A stretch of DNA of 64,000 nt, from contig VGMG01000002.1 of assembly GCA_016866495.1 (NCBI GenBank), forward strand, positions 62,001 to 126,000, written 5' to 3'. Positions 34,878-44,135 of this stretch are shown one piece after another (the stretch's first letter is position 1; every line of letters starts with the position of its first letter). The notes below the pieces were generated by a model. That model saw nothing but the letters and a program-made list of their open reading frames with translations, was not told the DNA's origin and did no database searches. The position numbers and the translations under genes were made by a program. Source of the stretch: Chlamydiota bacterium. Its GTDB lineage: Bacteria > Chlamydiota > Chlamydiia > Chlamydiales > RGXB01.

Positions 34878-37667
34878 ATGCATGTTCACAACTTCAAATT
34901 CGAAGAGAGCCACTACATCGATGAGATACGCTCCACCTTTTTACGTTATGTTCATCCCAGCGGCCTAGAGGTCATCAAGATCAACAATCTTGATCCCGAA
35001 AATGTCGCCTGCATTCTCTTGCAAACCATTCCAAAAAATTCCAACGGTTGCCCCCATGTTTTGGAGCATGTTGTACTTTGCGGCTCAAAAAAATATGATG
35101 TAAAAGATCCCTTCTTTTCAATGTTAAGACGCTCTATTGCCGGTTTTGCCAATGCTTTCACAGGCTCTGATTTTACTTGCTACCCATTTGCAGCACATGT
35201 GAAAGAGGATTTTTTCAATCTTTTTGAGGTCTATTTAGATGCCGTATTTCACCCTTTAATAGAAAAAGCCAGCTTTTTGCAGGAGGGGTCTCGATTAACC
35301 ACCGAGGGGTACAAAGGGATTGTTTATAATGAAATGAAACAAGGACATAGTTCTCTTCATGATAGGTTTCACCACGAAACTTTGAGCCAGCTTTTTTTTG
35401 AAACACCTTATCGATTTGACAGTGGAGGCATTCCTAAAGAGATCGTTACTTTAACGCATGAGGAGCTTGTGGCCTTCCATGAAGAGTGCTATAACCCTTC
35501 AAATGCCTTGGTTTTTTTGTATGGAAATTTGGATATAGACGAACAACTTAATGCTTTAGAAAAAGCGATCAAAACACTCCCCATTCGTCCTAAAAAATCT
35601 AACAAAAGAGTAAGCCAAACTCAGTTAAAACAAAAAAAAGTACACCATACTTTTTACCCGGGAGCACAGGATGACAGAGCTCATCATCTCACTATAGGAT
35701 TCATCGTAGGGGATCAAAAAGATCCAAAGCATCTTCTTGAATCTTTGTTTTTGATTAGATACATCGCAGGCCATGACGGCTCTTTAATGCAGCGTGCTAT
35801 CATGGGGGAGAATCTTGCCAGCTCTATTGATGTTTTCATGGATACAGAGGTACTAGAGCCTTATGTATACTTTACTTTTAAAGATGTCACAGATTCTTCT
35901 AAACTGATAGAGACATTCGATAAAGCTCTTCAAAAACTTCACGATGAGGGTTTTGAAGAAGAGGCTAAAGAGGCGACGCTTCATCAACTCAAAGTCTCTT
36001 TTTTAAACACTGTCGAAGACAACTACCCAACAGGGCTGATTCTCTTTTTTAAAGCAATGCTGCCCTATTTTAATGGTGCAGATCCTTTAAAGCTTTTAAT
36101 GTTTAAACAACGAATTGAAGAGCTAGAAAATACAACCCGTGAAGAAAAAAATCTAAAAAAAATTTTAGAGAAAACTTTTTTAAAAAACACGCATCGTGTA
36201 GAGGTGCATTTTACAAATAAGGTGGATTTGCTCGAGGAGGAATTGCCCATTCCTCCACCAATAGACTTAGAAAAGAAAAAACTTATTGAAGAGGAGAATC
36301 GGTTAATCGAGGCAAAACAGTCTCGGCCTCACAGCGCCTCAACTCTTCCCATACTTCATATAGATCAACTCCCCCCAAGACCTCCAACCTATTCTCTAGA
36401 AAAAAAGGGGGAAGAAATTCCCATTTATGTTCACGAAACATGGACAAATGGATTGAGCTACCTAGATCTTATAATTGACCTACCCGAGCTTACTGAAAAT
36501 GAATCCCATTTTATGGGCCTTTTGATCCAGCTCATAGGACAAATGGGAACTAAAAAAAGGGATTTTGAGGAGGTTCTTGAGAAAAAAGAATCCTGCATTT
36601 CTATGCTTTCTTTGAATATAGAGCCGATAAAAGATCGCTTAATTTTGAGCCTTGAGGCTACAGCACTTTCAGAAAATCTTCCCAAAGCCTTTGCCTACAT
36701 AAAAGAGGTTCTTGAAGAGACGGTATTTGATGATAAAGAGCGCCTTTTGGAAATCATGAAGGATCTATTTAATCACCTAAAAGCCCGATTCACCCAAAGA
36801 TCATTTACTCGATGTATTTTGAACACAAAATCTTATTTGAGAAGTGCCTTCAAAGCTAAAGAGAACGCAAGAGGATTCTCCTTCTATCTTTGGCTCAAAG
36901 AGGAGCTTAATAAGCCTATAGAGACGACAATTAAAGGGCTCGAAAAGCTTTTTCAGAGAATTCTCTCTAGTAAAGGGCTGATTGAAATGACCTTATCCAC
37001 TGACCTAAAAACGCTACCGCCTTTTAAACTAAAAACCCCAAGGACGGAACCTGTTTTTCAAAATAGAGTGCTCCATCCCCGAAATAGGTCCGATTTTTTT
37101 GGATTTTCTGTCCCTTTACAAGCCAGCGAAAATGCTTTTACTTTCAATGGGTTCACATTCGAGGACCCTTTATCCCCCATATCAAGAGTTGTAGTTCAAC
37201 TTGTCAAACATCTGCAGCTCCATCCGCTACTGAGGGAAAAGCATGGAGCCTACGGAGCATCGATGTCGATCGATTTAGATCAGGGGCTTTTATCGATGTA
37301 TACAAGCTGTGATCCAAATATTGACCTCACTTATCAAATTTTTCATGAAGTTCTACATCCGATCATTGCAGGAGAATTCAGTGATGAGGATCTTTATGAG
37401 GCCAAAATAGCCGCCTTACAAAGAACGGAAGAAATCTCCTCAATCAATACAAGAGCCATAGACCAATACTGGAAAATCCGTAGGGGGCGCACCGACGAAC
37501 AACGACTTGAAGATCGGAATCGGTTGATCAAAGCGGACCGTTCTGCTATAAGGGAATGCGCATCAAAAATACTAGGCAACCTATTAGATGGCATCTCGGT
37601 AACTCTGTCGGCAAAAAAGGCTTTTGAGAACCTGAAACGCTATCCATCAACACTTGTGGAGCTTTAA
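34878..37667 (+). CDS. M16C (PreP/insulinase-type) zinc metalloprotease
   Basis: The 929-aa protein has the inverted zinc motif HVLEH (H60, E63, H64) in GCPHVLEHVVLCGSKKYDVK, and the distal Glu in GIVYNEMKQ. The four-domain length of about 930 residues and a helical linker near the middle are typical of the M16C (presequence protease, falcilysin-like) group, which degrades peptides in a closed chamber. No signal peptide is seen. A homolog lies beside htrA in C. trachomatis. The stop overlaps the htrA start in a TAATG junction, implying a protease operon. Confidence 0.9.
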   Translation: MHVHNFKFEESHYIDEIRSTFLRYVHPSGLEVIKINNLDPENVACILLQTIPKNSNGCPHVLEHVVLCGSKKYDVKDPFFSMLRRSIAGFANAFTGSDFTCYPFAAHVKEDFFNLFEVYLDAVFHPLIEKASFLQEGSRLTTEGYKGIVYNEMKQGHSSLHDRFHHETLSQLFFETPYRFDSGGIPKEIVTLTHEELVAFHEECYNPSNALVFLYGNLDIDEQLNALEKAIKTLPIRPKKSNKRVSQTQLKQKKVHHTFYPGAQDDRAHHLTIGFIVGDQKDPKHLLESLFLIRYIAGHDGSLMQRAIMGENLASSIDVFMDTEVLEPYVYFTFKDVTDSSKLIETFDKALQKLHDEGFEEEAKEATLHQLKVSFLNTVEDNYPTGLILFFKAMLPYFNGADPLKLLMFKQRIEELENTTREEKNLKKILEKTFLKNTHRVEVHFTNKVDLLEEELPIPPPIDLEKKKLIEEENRLIEAKQSRPHSASTLPILHIDQLPPRPPTYSLEKKGEEIPIYVHETWTNGLSYLDLIIDLPELTENESHFMGLLIQLIGQMGTKKRDFEEVLEKKESCISMLSLNIEPIKDRLILSLEATALSENLPKAFAYIKEVLEETVFDDKERLLEIMKDLFNHLKARFTQRSFTRCILNTKSYLRSAFKAKENARGFSFYLWLKEELNKPIETTIKGLEKLFQRILSSKGLIEMTLSTDLKTLPPFKLKTPRTEPVFQNRVLHPRNRSDFFGFSVPLQASENAFTFNGFTFEDPLSPISRVVVQLVKHLQLHPLLREKHGAYGASMSIDLDQGLLSMYTSCDPNIDLTYQIFHEVLHPIIAGEFSDEDLYEAKIAALQRTEEISSINTRAIDQYWKIRRGRTDEQRLEDRNRLIKADRSAIRECASKILGNLLDGISVTLSAKKAFENLKRYPSTLVEL

Positions 37668-39127
37668 TGTTAAAACCATTTTCCTATTATTTAGTAGGCC
37701 TTTCACTTCCTTTTGGCCTTGCATCCGGGTTCATGTTAGGCGCCAATTCCTCGTCTACATCAAATTATGAACCTCGTTTAGATAAAAATTATGTTAAAAT
37801 AGTAGATGAAGTCCAACGACCCTTTATCTATGTTTCTACAAAAGCTAAAAGAACTGTAGTACAACTTAAAGTCGAATGTGCCACAAATACTCAAGCCGAA
37901 ATCCATGGCTGGCCGTTTGACGATGAGTTTTTCAACCAGTTTTTTGGAAAAAGACCCCCTCAAGAACAACAAAGGGCGAAGGTGAGTTTAGGGACCGGCT
38001 TTTTTGTTAGCCCTGATGGTTATATCCTTACGAACTACCACGTTGTGAAAAACGCTAAAAACATCAAAGTGAGTTTTTTGGACCACTCTGAAAATGAGAT
38101 GCCCGCAGAATTTATTGGAGGAGATCCTAAAACGGATGTGGCTGTGATCAAAGTACATGTAGAAGACCATGAATATCTCAGTTTTGCAGAAGACTCCAAT
38201 TTAGAAGTAGGCCAGTGTGTCATTGCAGCGGGAAACCCGTTTGAACTTACCACAAGCATCACTATGGGTGTGATCTCAGCAAAAAATCGGAATAATCTTC
38301 AAATTACCGATGTGGGAGATTTTATTCAGACAGATGCAGCTATCAATCCGGGAAACTCTGGTGGTCCCCTTTTAAACCTGTACGGTGAAGTGGTTGGGAT
38401 GAATACCGCGATTCTCTCGAACTCGGGAGGATACATGGGGGTAGGTTTTGCGATCCCCTCTTCTATTTGTCAAAATATCATGTACCAGCTCAAAAAAGAT
38501 GGACAGGTACGCTGGGGATATCTGGGAGTATCGGTACAATTTATTGACTCTGAACTTGGCGAAGCTTTTGGAACAACTAAAGGAGCTCTCGTTGCATCGG
38601 TGCAAAAAGGGTCACCTGCAGAAAAAGCGGGTGTTCATACAGGAGACGTGATTCTTGGTATCGATAGCAAAAATATTCATACCCCCCAGGAGCTAGAATC
38701 TGCTGTGCGCTTAAAAACTCCTGGCAAAGAGATCATCTTAAGAGTCCTTAGGGATAAAAAAGAGGTGAAACTCAAGGCTATCATAGATGATAGAACCACA
38801 ACTGAGCTTGGCGAAGGGCATGATGCAAGGCTTGGAATCACTGTAGAACCGGCATCACAGGGAACTTTACAACGCTATCAACATACGGTTTTGGATGTGG
38901 AAGGGGTTGTGGTAAAATCTGTTGATGACAACTCCCCATTGAAAGGCAAAATTCAGGTAGGGAATGTCATAAGCCAGATCAACAACAAAAAAATTCGTAC
39001 CGCCCAAGACTTTGTTATGGCAATGAAAGAGTCTGAAAATAAAATAACGACTCTACTCGTGTTAAGCCAGAGGGGCCAGTATCTTTTTGTCAGCTTAGGG
39101 CCAGAGCTTAAAAGCCAAAAAAAATAG
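37667..39127 (+). CDS. htrA: HtrA/DegP serine protease-chaperone
   Basis: HtrA degrades or refolds damaged envelope proteins in the periplasm, and chlamydial HtrA is also found in the inclusion. The 486-aa product has a hydrophobic N-terminus (signal peptide, about 5-26), the catalytic triad H125 (TNYHVV), D157 (KTDVAVIK) and S231 (NPGNSGGPL), and two PDZ domains (about 275-370 and 385-480). Its ATG overlaps the stop of the M16C gene by one base, so the two are translationally linked. A strong hairpin follows. Confidence 0.95.
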   Translation: MLKPFSYYLVGLSLPFGLASGFMLGANSSSTSNYEPRLDKNYVKIVDEVQRPFIYVSTKAKRTVVQLKVECATNTQAEIHGWPFDDEFFNQFFGKRPPQEQQRAKVSLGTGFFVSPDGYILTNYHVVKNAKNIKVSFLDHSENEMPAEFIGGDPKTDVAVIKVHVEDHEYLSFAEDSNLEVGQCVIAAGNPFELTTSITMGVISAKNRNNLQITDVGDFIQTDAAINPGNSGGPLLNLYGEVVGMNTAILSNSGGYMGVGFAIPSSICQNIMYQLKKDGQVRWGYLGVSVQFIDSELGEAFGTTKGALVASVQKGSPAEKAGVHTGDVILGIDSKNIHTPQELESAVRLKTPGKEIILRVLRDKKEVKLKAIIDDRTTTELGEGHDARLGITVEPASQGTLQRYQHTVLDVEGVVVKSVDDNSPLKGKIQVGNVISQINNKKIRTAQDFVMAMKESENKITTLLVLSQRGQYLFVSLGPELKSQKK

Positions 39128-39131
39128 ATCG

Positions 39132-39157
39132 AAAACCCGGTGAGTCACCGGGTTTTT
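39132..39157. terminator. Bidirectional terminator between htrA and the M50 protease gene
   Basis: A 12-bp perfect inverted repeat (39132-39143 and 39145-39156, AAAACCCGGTGA/TCACCGGGTTTT) starts 5 bp after the htrA stop. Its A and T runs give a U-tract on both strands, and it also abuts the end of the convergent M50 gene. Confidence 0.8.
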
Positions 39158-40290
39158 CATTTCTCGAGAATAACACTCTGAAAAAGTGCGCTCGAACGGA
39201 TTTTATCAAAAGTGGGATCCTGTACGGAGCTTTTATCAAGTCCTAAATCCAAAGCCACTTTTAAAAACTGGATCGCAAGCTCTGTCTCACCTATTATCGC
39301 TCCGGCTTTAGCAGCCAAAAACGCCTCCAGCGGACCAGGCTCTTCTTGGAATATATAGGTGGCCATCTCTATAGTAAGAGAATAATCTTTTTCCTCAAAT
39401 GCGGCTTTTAGCAGAATCTTTTTTGAATCTAATGAGATTTGGCCTTTCAAAGAGTTAAGAAGTCCGTAGGCCTCTTTGTAATCTTGTTTTAAATGGGCCA
39501 TTTTCGCTAGGGCCTCACACGATTTAGTAAAGCAGTAGCCCTCTTTGGATTGCTCTTTTATTTTACGGTAGAGCTTTTCTGCTTCAGCTATATTATGCTC
39601 CGACTCTAAAATCTCAGCTTGGGTGATATTTTTACGGGTTTCATCATTGAAATCGGCCTCTCCCATTCTTCTCACCTGTTTAAAAATTTCTATCCCTTGA
39701 AAGAGTAGAAACATGAAAATGATGCCTAAGAACAGCTGTCCTATGAAGAAAAATCCAACCACGGCAGTGACTGCAAAAAAGATGGATAAACCGGCACTGA
39801 CCATGTAGCCTTTAAACCCAAAAATTCCCTGACAAATGACGCGCATCAACTGCCCGCCATCAAGAGGTAATATGGGTAAAAGATTCAAAACAGTCCAAAA
39901 CGCATTCACAAAACCGAATAAAAAAGGGTAAACTGCGTAGGGAGAATTTCTTACAGCCGGTATGCTAAAGATAAAAAAGCCCAAAAAGCATAAAAATAGG
40001 CTCATCATAGGACCGGCTAAAATCACCAGAAATTCTTTGAATCCGCTAATTTTAGGACCTTCGGGGTAAGTGAGCCCTCCGAAGGCAATTAACTCTATTC
40101 GTGGCTTCTGCCCAAAAATTTTTGAAACCACCGCATGCCCATACTCATGGACTAAAACAGAGACGAAAATAACCGCTATCCAAAATAGTGTCCCGATGAG
40201 ATTCAAAGAGTTTAAAAACCCGATAAGGGCTGCAACCAAAAAGAAGGGCCAAGTCACTTTAACGGGGATGCTTTTTCCAAATTCAAACAT
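39157..40290 (-). CDS. M50 site-2 protease family protein (SpoIVFB-like) with TPR-like tail
   Basis: The 377-aa membrane protease has the metal site HEYGH (H48-H52) within a membrane helix and the third ligand in NLLPILPLDGG (D144). About five or six TM helices fill residues 12-205. The C-terminal part (about 225-375) is soluble and looks like TPR repeats (ILESEHNIAEAEKLYRKI). No PDZ domain is present, unlike RseP, so it belongs to the SpoIVFB-like subgroup. Its ATG overlaps the sucD stop (TAATG), making it the third gene of a sucC-sucD-M50 unit. The cleaved substrate is unknown. Confidence 0.88.
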   Translation of the reverse strand: MFEFGKSIPVKVTWPFFLVAALIGFLNSLNLIGTLFWIAVIFVSVLVHEYGHAVVSKIFGQKPRIELIAFGGLTYPEGPKISGFKEFLVILAGPMMSLFLCFLGFFIFSIPAVRNSPYAVYPFLFGFVNAFWTVLNLLPILPLDGGQLMRVICQGIFGFKGYMVSAGLSIFFAVTAVVGFFFIGQLFLGIIFMFLLFQGIEIFKQVRRMGEADFNDETRKNITQAEILESEHNIAEAEKLYRKIKEQSKEGYCFTKSCEALAKMAHLKQDYKEAYGLLNSLKGQISLDSKKILLKAAFEEKDYSLTIEMATYIFQEEPGPLEAFLAAKAGAIIGETELAIQFLKVALDLGLDKSSVQDPTFDKIRSSALFQSVILEK

Positions 40291-41174
40291 TAACTCCCCT
40301 CAAAATTTTTTATTGCAAGAACTAAAGCTTTACCCATCCCTGCGGGCGTTTGTGCTACCACAACACCGCAATCTTTCAAAACATTCATCTTATCTTGAGC
40401 TTTTCCTGATCCGTTAGAAACTATGGCACCCGCATGGCCCATCCTTTTTCCTTCCGGAGCTGTAGAACCTGCAATAAAACCGGCAACAGGCTTTGTAACA
40501 TGGTCTCGAATATATCGAGCTGCTTCTTCCTCTTGTGAACCTCCGATCTCCCCGATCATCAGAATAGAGTGAGTATTTGGATCTTTTTCAAAAAGCTTAA
40601 TCGCATCAATAAAGTTTGTTCCATTGATAGGGTCGCCACCGATTCCAATACATGTGGATTGGCCCAAATTTAGCTGACTTGTTTGGTGAACAGCTTCATA
40701 GGTCAAAGTTCCCGAACGGGATACAATCCCTACGTGCCCTTTTTTGTGAATATACCCGGGCATAATCCCAATTTTGCACTCTCCCGGAGTAATAATACCC
40801 GGACAGTTAGGTCCTATGAGCCTACTTTGAGAATGTTTCAAAGCCTCATGCACCTCTAACATGTCTCGCACGGGAATCCCCTCGGTGATGCAGACAATAA
40901 GTCCAATTTTAGCGTCTATTGCTTCCAAAATAGCATCGGCCGCATAGGGAGGGGGTACGAAGATCATAGATGCATCTACCTCCATCTCCCTGACAATATC
41001 ATGGACTGTATCAAAAACAGGGAGGTTGAATATCCTTTCGCCTCCCTTACCCGGAGTCACTCCGGCAATAAATTTTGAGCCGTAAGCTATGCATTGCTCT
41101 GTATGAAAAGCTCCGGCTTTTCCAGTGATCCCTTGCGTGATAATCTTTGTATTCTTATTGATCAGAACAGCCAT
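40290..41174 (-). CDS. sucD: Succinyl-CoA synthetase alpha subunit
   Basis: The 294-aa subunit has the CoA-binding N-terminal domain ([18 protein letters not shown]) and the phosphohistidine segment [11 protein letters not shown] near the C-terminus. The enzyme interconverts succinyl-CoA and succinate with substrate-level phosphorylation. The ATG directly follows the sucC stop with no gap. The length is usual for the family. Confidence 0.96.
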   Translation of the reverse strand: MAVLINKNTKIITQGITGKAGAFHTEQCIAYGSKFIAGVTPGKGGERIFNLPVFDTVHDIVREMEVDASMIFVPPPYAADAILEAIDAKIGLIVCITEGIPVRDMLEVHEALKHSQSRLIGPNCPGIITPGECKIGIMPGYIHKKGHVGIVSRSGTLTYEAVHQTSQLNLGQSTCIGIGGDPINGTNFIDAIKLFEKDPNTHSILMIGEIGGSQEEEAARYIRDHVTKPVAGFIAGSTAPEGKRMGHAGAIVSNGSGKAQDKMNVLKDCGVVVAQTPAGMGKALVLAIKNFEGS

Positions 41175-42332
41175 TTAAATCACCTCCTGGACTTGGGCCA
41201 CAATTTTTTTGGCCGCATCCAAAAGATCGACTGCTGCAATAATCTCCAAACCCGAATCCTCTAGGAGTTGCTCTCCCTCTTTAACATGTGTTCCCTCTAA
41301 GCGGACCACAATAGGGATTTTGATTTTATGCTCTTTAACGACGTGGATGATCCCCTCCGCAATCATTTTACAGCTGACGATTCCACCAAAAATATTTACT
41401 AAAATTCCTTTCACTTGGGGGTCGCTAAGGATCATTTCAAAGCCAAAAGCTATCCTTTCTTTTGTAGCACTGCCCCCCACATCCAAAAAGTTAGCGGGTT
41501 TTCCCCCCTCATGTTGTATGATATCCATCGTAGCCATAGCAAGCCCGGCTCCGTTCACCATACAGCCAATATTCCCCTCTAAAGAAACGTATGAGAGATC
41601 ATTTTCAAAAGCGGCATTCTCCGCTTTACTGTATTGCGAAGGATCACGCATTTCCGCAATAAGGGGATGACGAAATAAAGCGTTATCATCAATTCCAAAT
41701 TTTGCATCTAATGCAATCAACTGATGACCGGGTGTCAAAACAAGAGGATTGATTTCTAAAATAGAAGCATCCAATTCGTAGAAAGCTTTCACCAAATTTT
41801 GGACTAACTTTGTAGCTTGTTTTGCCACATCCCCTTTAAATCCCATAAATTTATTGAAAGCGACAATCTGGTACATTCTTAATTTTCCAGGAGCACTTAT
41901 GGGAAGGGTAAGAATTTTCTCGGGATGTTTTTCAGCAACCTCCTCGATATCCATACCCCCTTCCGTAGAGGCGATAAGGATCATCTGCTTTTTGGCTCGG
42001 TCTATGATTGCACCTAGATAGTACTCTTTGTGGATATCTACAGGTTTACTCAATATAACAGAATTGGCAACCACACCCTGAGGTCCAGTTTGATTATTGC
42101 ACATCTTCATCCCCAAAAGACGTCTGGTGATATCCTTGATCTCTTGAGGAGATTTTGCGAATTTTACCCCCCCTGCTTTACCTCGACCCCCGGCATGCAC
42201 CTGGATTTTCACCACCGCTTCCTCAAGGTCTACGTCTTTTAGTTCATCTAAATGGCGTATCACAATATACTCAGGCACAGGGATATGATACCTTTTCAAA
42301 AGCTCTTTTGCCTGATATTCGTGAATATTCAT
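41175..42332 (-). CDS. sucC: Succinyl-CoA synthetase beta subunit
   Basis: The 385-aa ATP-grasp subunit begins MNIHEYQAKELLKRY, as SucC proteins do, and shows KIQVHAGGRGKAGGV and the C-terminal NIFGGIVSCKMIAEG. A strong Shine-Dalgarno (GGAGGAG) precedes the ATG at 42332. It heads the sucC-sucD-M50 unit and is divergent from ftsY. Confidence 0.96.
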   Translation of the reverse strand: MNIHEYQAKELLKRYHIPVPEYIVIRHLDELKDVDLEEAVVKIQVHAGGRGKAGGVKFAKSPQEIKDITRRLLGMKMCNNQTGPQGVVANSVILSKPVDIHKEYYLGAIIDRAKKQMILIASTEGGMDIEEVAEKHPEKILTLPISAPGKLRMYQIVAFNKFMGFKGDVAKQATKLVQNLVKAFYELDASILEINPLVLTPGHQLIALDAKFGIDDNALFRHPLIAEMRDPSQYSKAENAAFENDLSYVSLEGNIGCMVNGAGLAMATMDIIQHEGGKPANFLDVGGSATKERIAFGFEMILSDPQVKGILVNIFGGIVSCKMIAEGIIHVVKEHKIKIPIVVRLEGTHVKEGEQLLEDSGLEIIAAVDLLDAAKKIVAQVQEVI

Positions 42333-42537
42333 ATCTCATCCTCTCCTCCTATATCTCTAAAAATTCAATATAATTCAACTATCAAATCGTAGGTTTTTAT
42401 TTATTTATTTGATTAAGAGCAGGAAACAGGTTTAAATTTCGGTTTTCGGGTAAAAACTTCTCATGAGTTTGGGGTAAAAACACCCACCTTTCCCTTTTTT
42501 GCGCTCTACTTGTCATACCTTATGGGTTTATGCTAAG

Positions 42538-43464
42538 ATGGAAGCCTTTCTATCGAAATGTGGTAATCCCTTGTTTAGCTTGCTAAAAGATAAGTACAAA
42601 AAGATAAAAAAATTCTTCTTTCATTCCCTTCAAACTGTTTTCTCTTCAAAAATGGATCAAGAAGAGTGGGATCGGCTCGAAGAGCTTTTGTATATGCAGG
42701 ACCTTGGGGGGGCTTTGGTGGAGGAGATACTTGAGGGGATCCAACATTTTCATAAAACTCACCCCCAAGCTGAGGAGGCCGATTACATCCAGTGGATGAA
42801 AAAATTCATGCTTTCTTTGTTTTCTTTAGAAAAGGAGAGCTTACCCCGATCTTATGCAAAAGGATCTTTGATACTTGTTGTTGGGGTCAATGGTTCTGGT
42901 AAAACGACTACAATTGGTCGACTTGCCCATTTTTACAAAGAAAAGAATCTAAAAATTCTTGTAGCCCCCGGAGATACTTTTAGAGCTGCTGCAAAAGAGC
43001 AACTTTCGATTTGGGCGAAAAGAGCAGAAGTGGATATGGTTCAAAGCCCTTCCAAAGAGCCCTCCGGAGTGATTTATGAGGCGCTACAAAAAGGGCAAAG
43101 TGGTGATTACGATCTCATCATCGCCGACACAGCTGGACGACTCGATGCAAAAGTAGAGCTTATGAGAGAGCTGGAAAAAATATTACGCACCGCAAAAAAA
43201 CTCCAACCTGATGCTCCGCAAGAAATTCTTTATATTTTGGATGCAACCCTTGGACAAAATGGTTTAGATCAGCTAAAAGCATTTCTACAGGTTTGTCCCG
43301 TGACCGGCATATGTTTAACAAAAATGGACGGCACCGCAAAAGGGGGCGTTGCCTTGCGCGTGCAAAAAGAATTAAAAATCCCGATCCTCTGGATTGGATT
43401 AGGGGAAAGTTTGCAAGATTTGCAACCTTTTGATGCAAACCAGTATGTAGAGTCCTTATTTTAG
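42538..43464 (+). CDS. ftsY: Signal recognition particle receptor FtsY
   Basis: FtsY docks SRP-ribosome complexes at the membrane. The 308-aa product has the NG domain only, with no long acidic A-domain: an N-terminal helical bundle, then G1 GVNGSGKTTTIGRLA, the DTFRAAA insertion region, DTAGR (G3) and TKMDGTAKGG (G4). I start at ATG 42538; an upstream TTG at 42499 adds residues of no family likeness. The stop TAG overlaps the GTG of the next gene by one base. Confidence 0.94.
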   Translation: MEAFLSKCGNPLFSLLKDKYKKIKKFFFHSLQTVFSSKMDQEEWDRLEELLYMQDLGGALVEEILEGIQHFHKTHPQAEEADYIQWMKKFMLSLFSLEKESLPRSYAKGSLILVVGVNGSGKTTTIGRLAHFYKEKNLKILVAPGDTFRAAAKEQLSIWAKRAEVDMVQSPSKEPSGVIYEALQKGQSGDYDLIIADTAGRLDAKVELMRELEKILRTAKKLQPDAPQEILYILDATLGQNGLDQLKAFLQVCPVTGICLTKMDGTAKGGVALRVQKELKIPILWIGLGESLQDLQPFDANQYVESLF

Positions 43465-44135
43465 TGGAAAAAGAGCTGTTAGAACTTGTACGAGAATTAA
43501 AACTTTTGGTCACCCCCAAAAAGAGAAACTTCGTGCCCGATTCTATACCAAAACAGGCTCAAAAAAGGGGTGAAAAGGCTCCAATCGTCTTGCCAACACA
43601 ACCGCTCGCTCTTCCAAAAATGCGACAGGAAGAGAAGAAAAATGAGAAAAAAATCGTTGAGGCGCTACCTGCTAAAGTCACTCATCTACCTTTAGAGGAC
43701 TTGAGCGAATGGTATCAAAAAAGGTTCAAAACGCAATTGATCACTCCCTTGAGCGATAAAAAAGCTTTTGATGCCAAGATGCGTTACAAAGATGGGACTA
43801 AAGAGGCACCAGTTGTTTTACTAATTCCTAAAAAACTCAAAGAGGGGAAAGAGCTTTATAAAGCTATCCAAACTGCTATTCATCAATATCTCATCCCCTG
43901 CATGGTTCTAGCGGCAGAACAGCTTAGTAAAGACATCCTTGGGCAAACGAGGCTTCTGATTCTAGACAGAGATTGGATAAGATCTTTTGAAAAAGAATTG
44001 AAGCATGATCTTGAAACACAAAACACCTCTTTGTGGGGGATCCCGATCTTCTTTTTAGAACCTTACGAAACACTTAAAACCCCTTTGGGTAAAAAGCGGC
44101 TATGGAAAGCTCTGTTGACACTTTCCCTTTCCTAG
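43464..44135 (+). CDS. Conserved-position unknown protein between ftsY and priA
   Basis: A 223-aa product starts with GTG 43464, overlapping the ftsY stop by one base, and its end overlaps priA by 34 bp. The first about 70 residues are basic, Pro-rich and probably disordered (TPKKRNF, KAPIVLPTQPLALPKM). The rest looks like a compact alpha/beta domain (APVVLLIPKKL, TRLLILDRDWIRSFEKEL, SLWGIPIFFLEPYE). No family is recognised. C. trachomatis also has an unknown gene next to priA, which could be the ortholog. The tight overlap with two housekeeping genes makes it a real gene. Confidence 0.8.
   Translation: MEKELLELVRELKLLVTPKKRNFVPDSIPKQAQKRGEKAPIVLPTQPLALPKMRQEEKKNEKKIVEALPAKVTHLPLEDLSEWYQKRFKTQLITPLSDKKAFDAKMRYKDGTKEAPVVLLIPKKLKEGKELYKAIQTAIHQYLIPCMVLAAEQLSKDILGQTRLLILDRDWIRSFEKELKHDLETQNTSLWGIPIFFLEPYETLKTPLGKKRLWKALLTLSLS

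Noticed and set aside
41209-41670. 153-codon plus-strand ORF opposite sucC
   Set aside because: It is a reverse-strand shadow of a highly conserved gene and has no family likeness.
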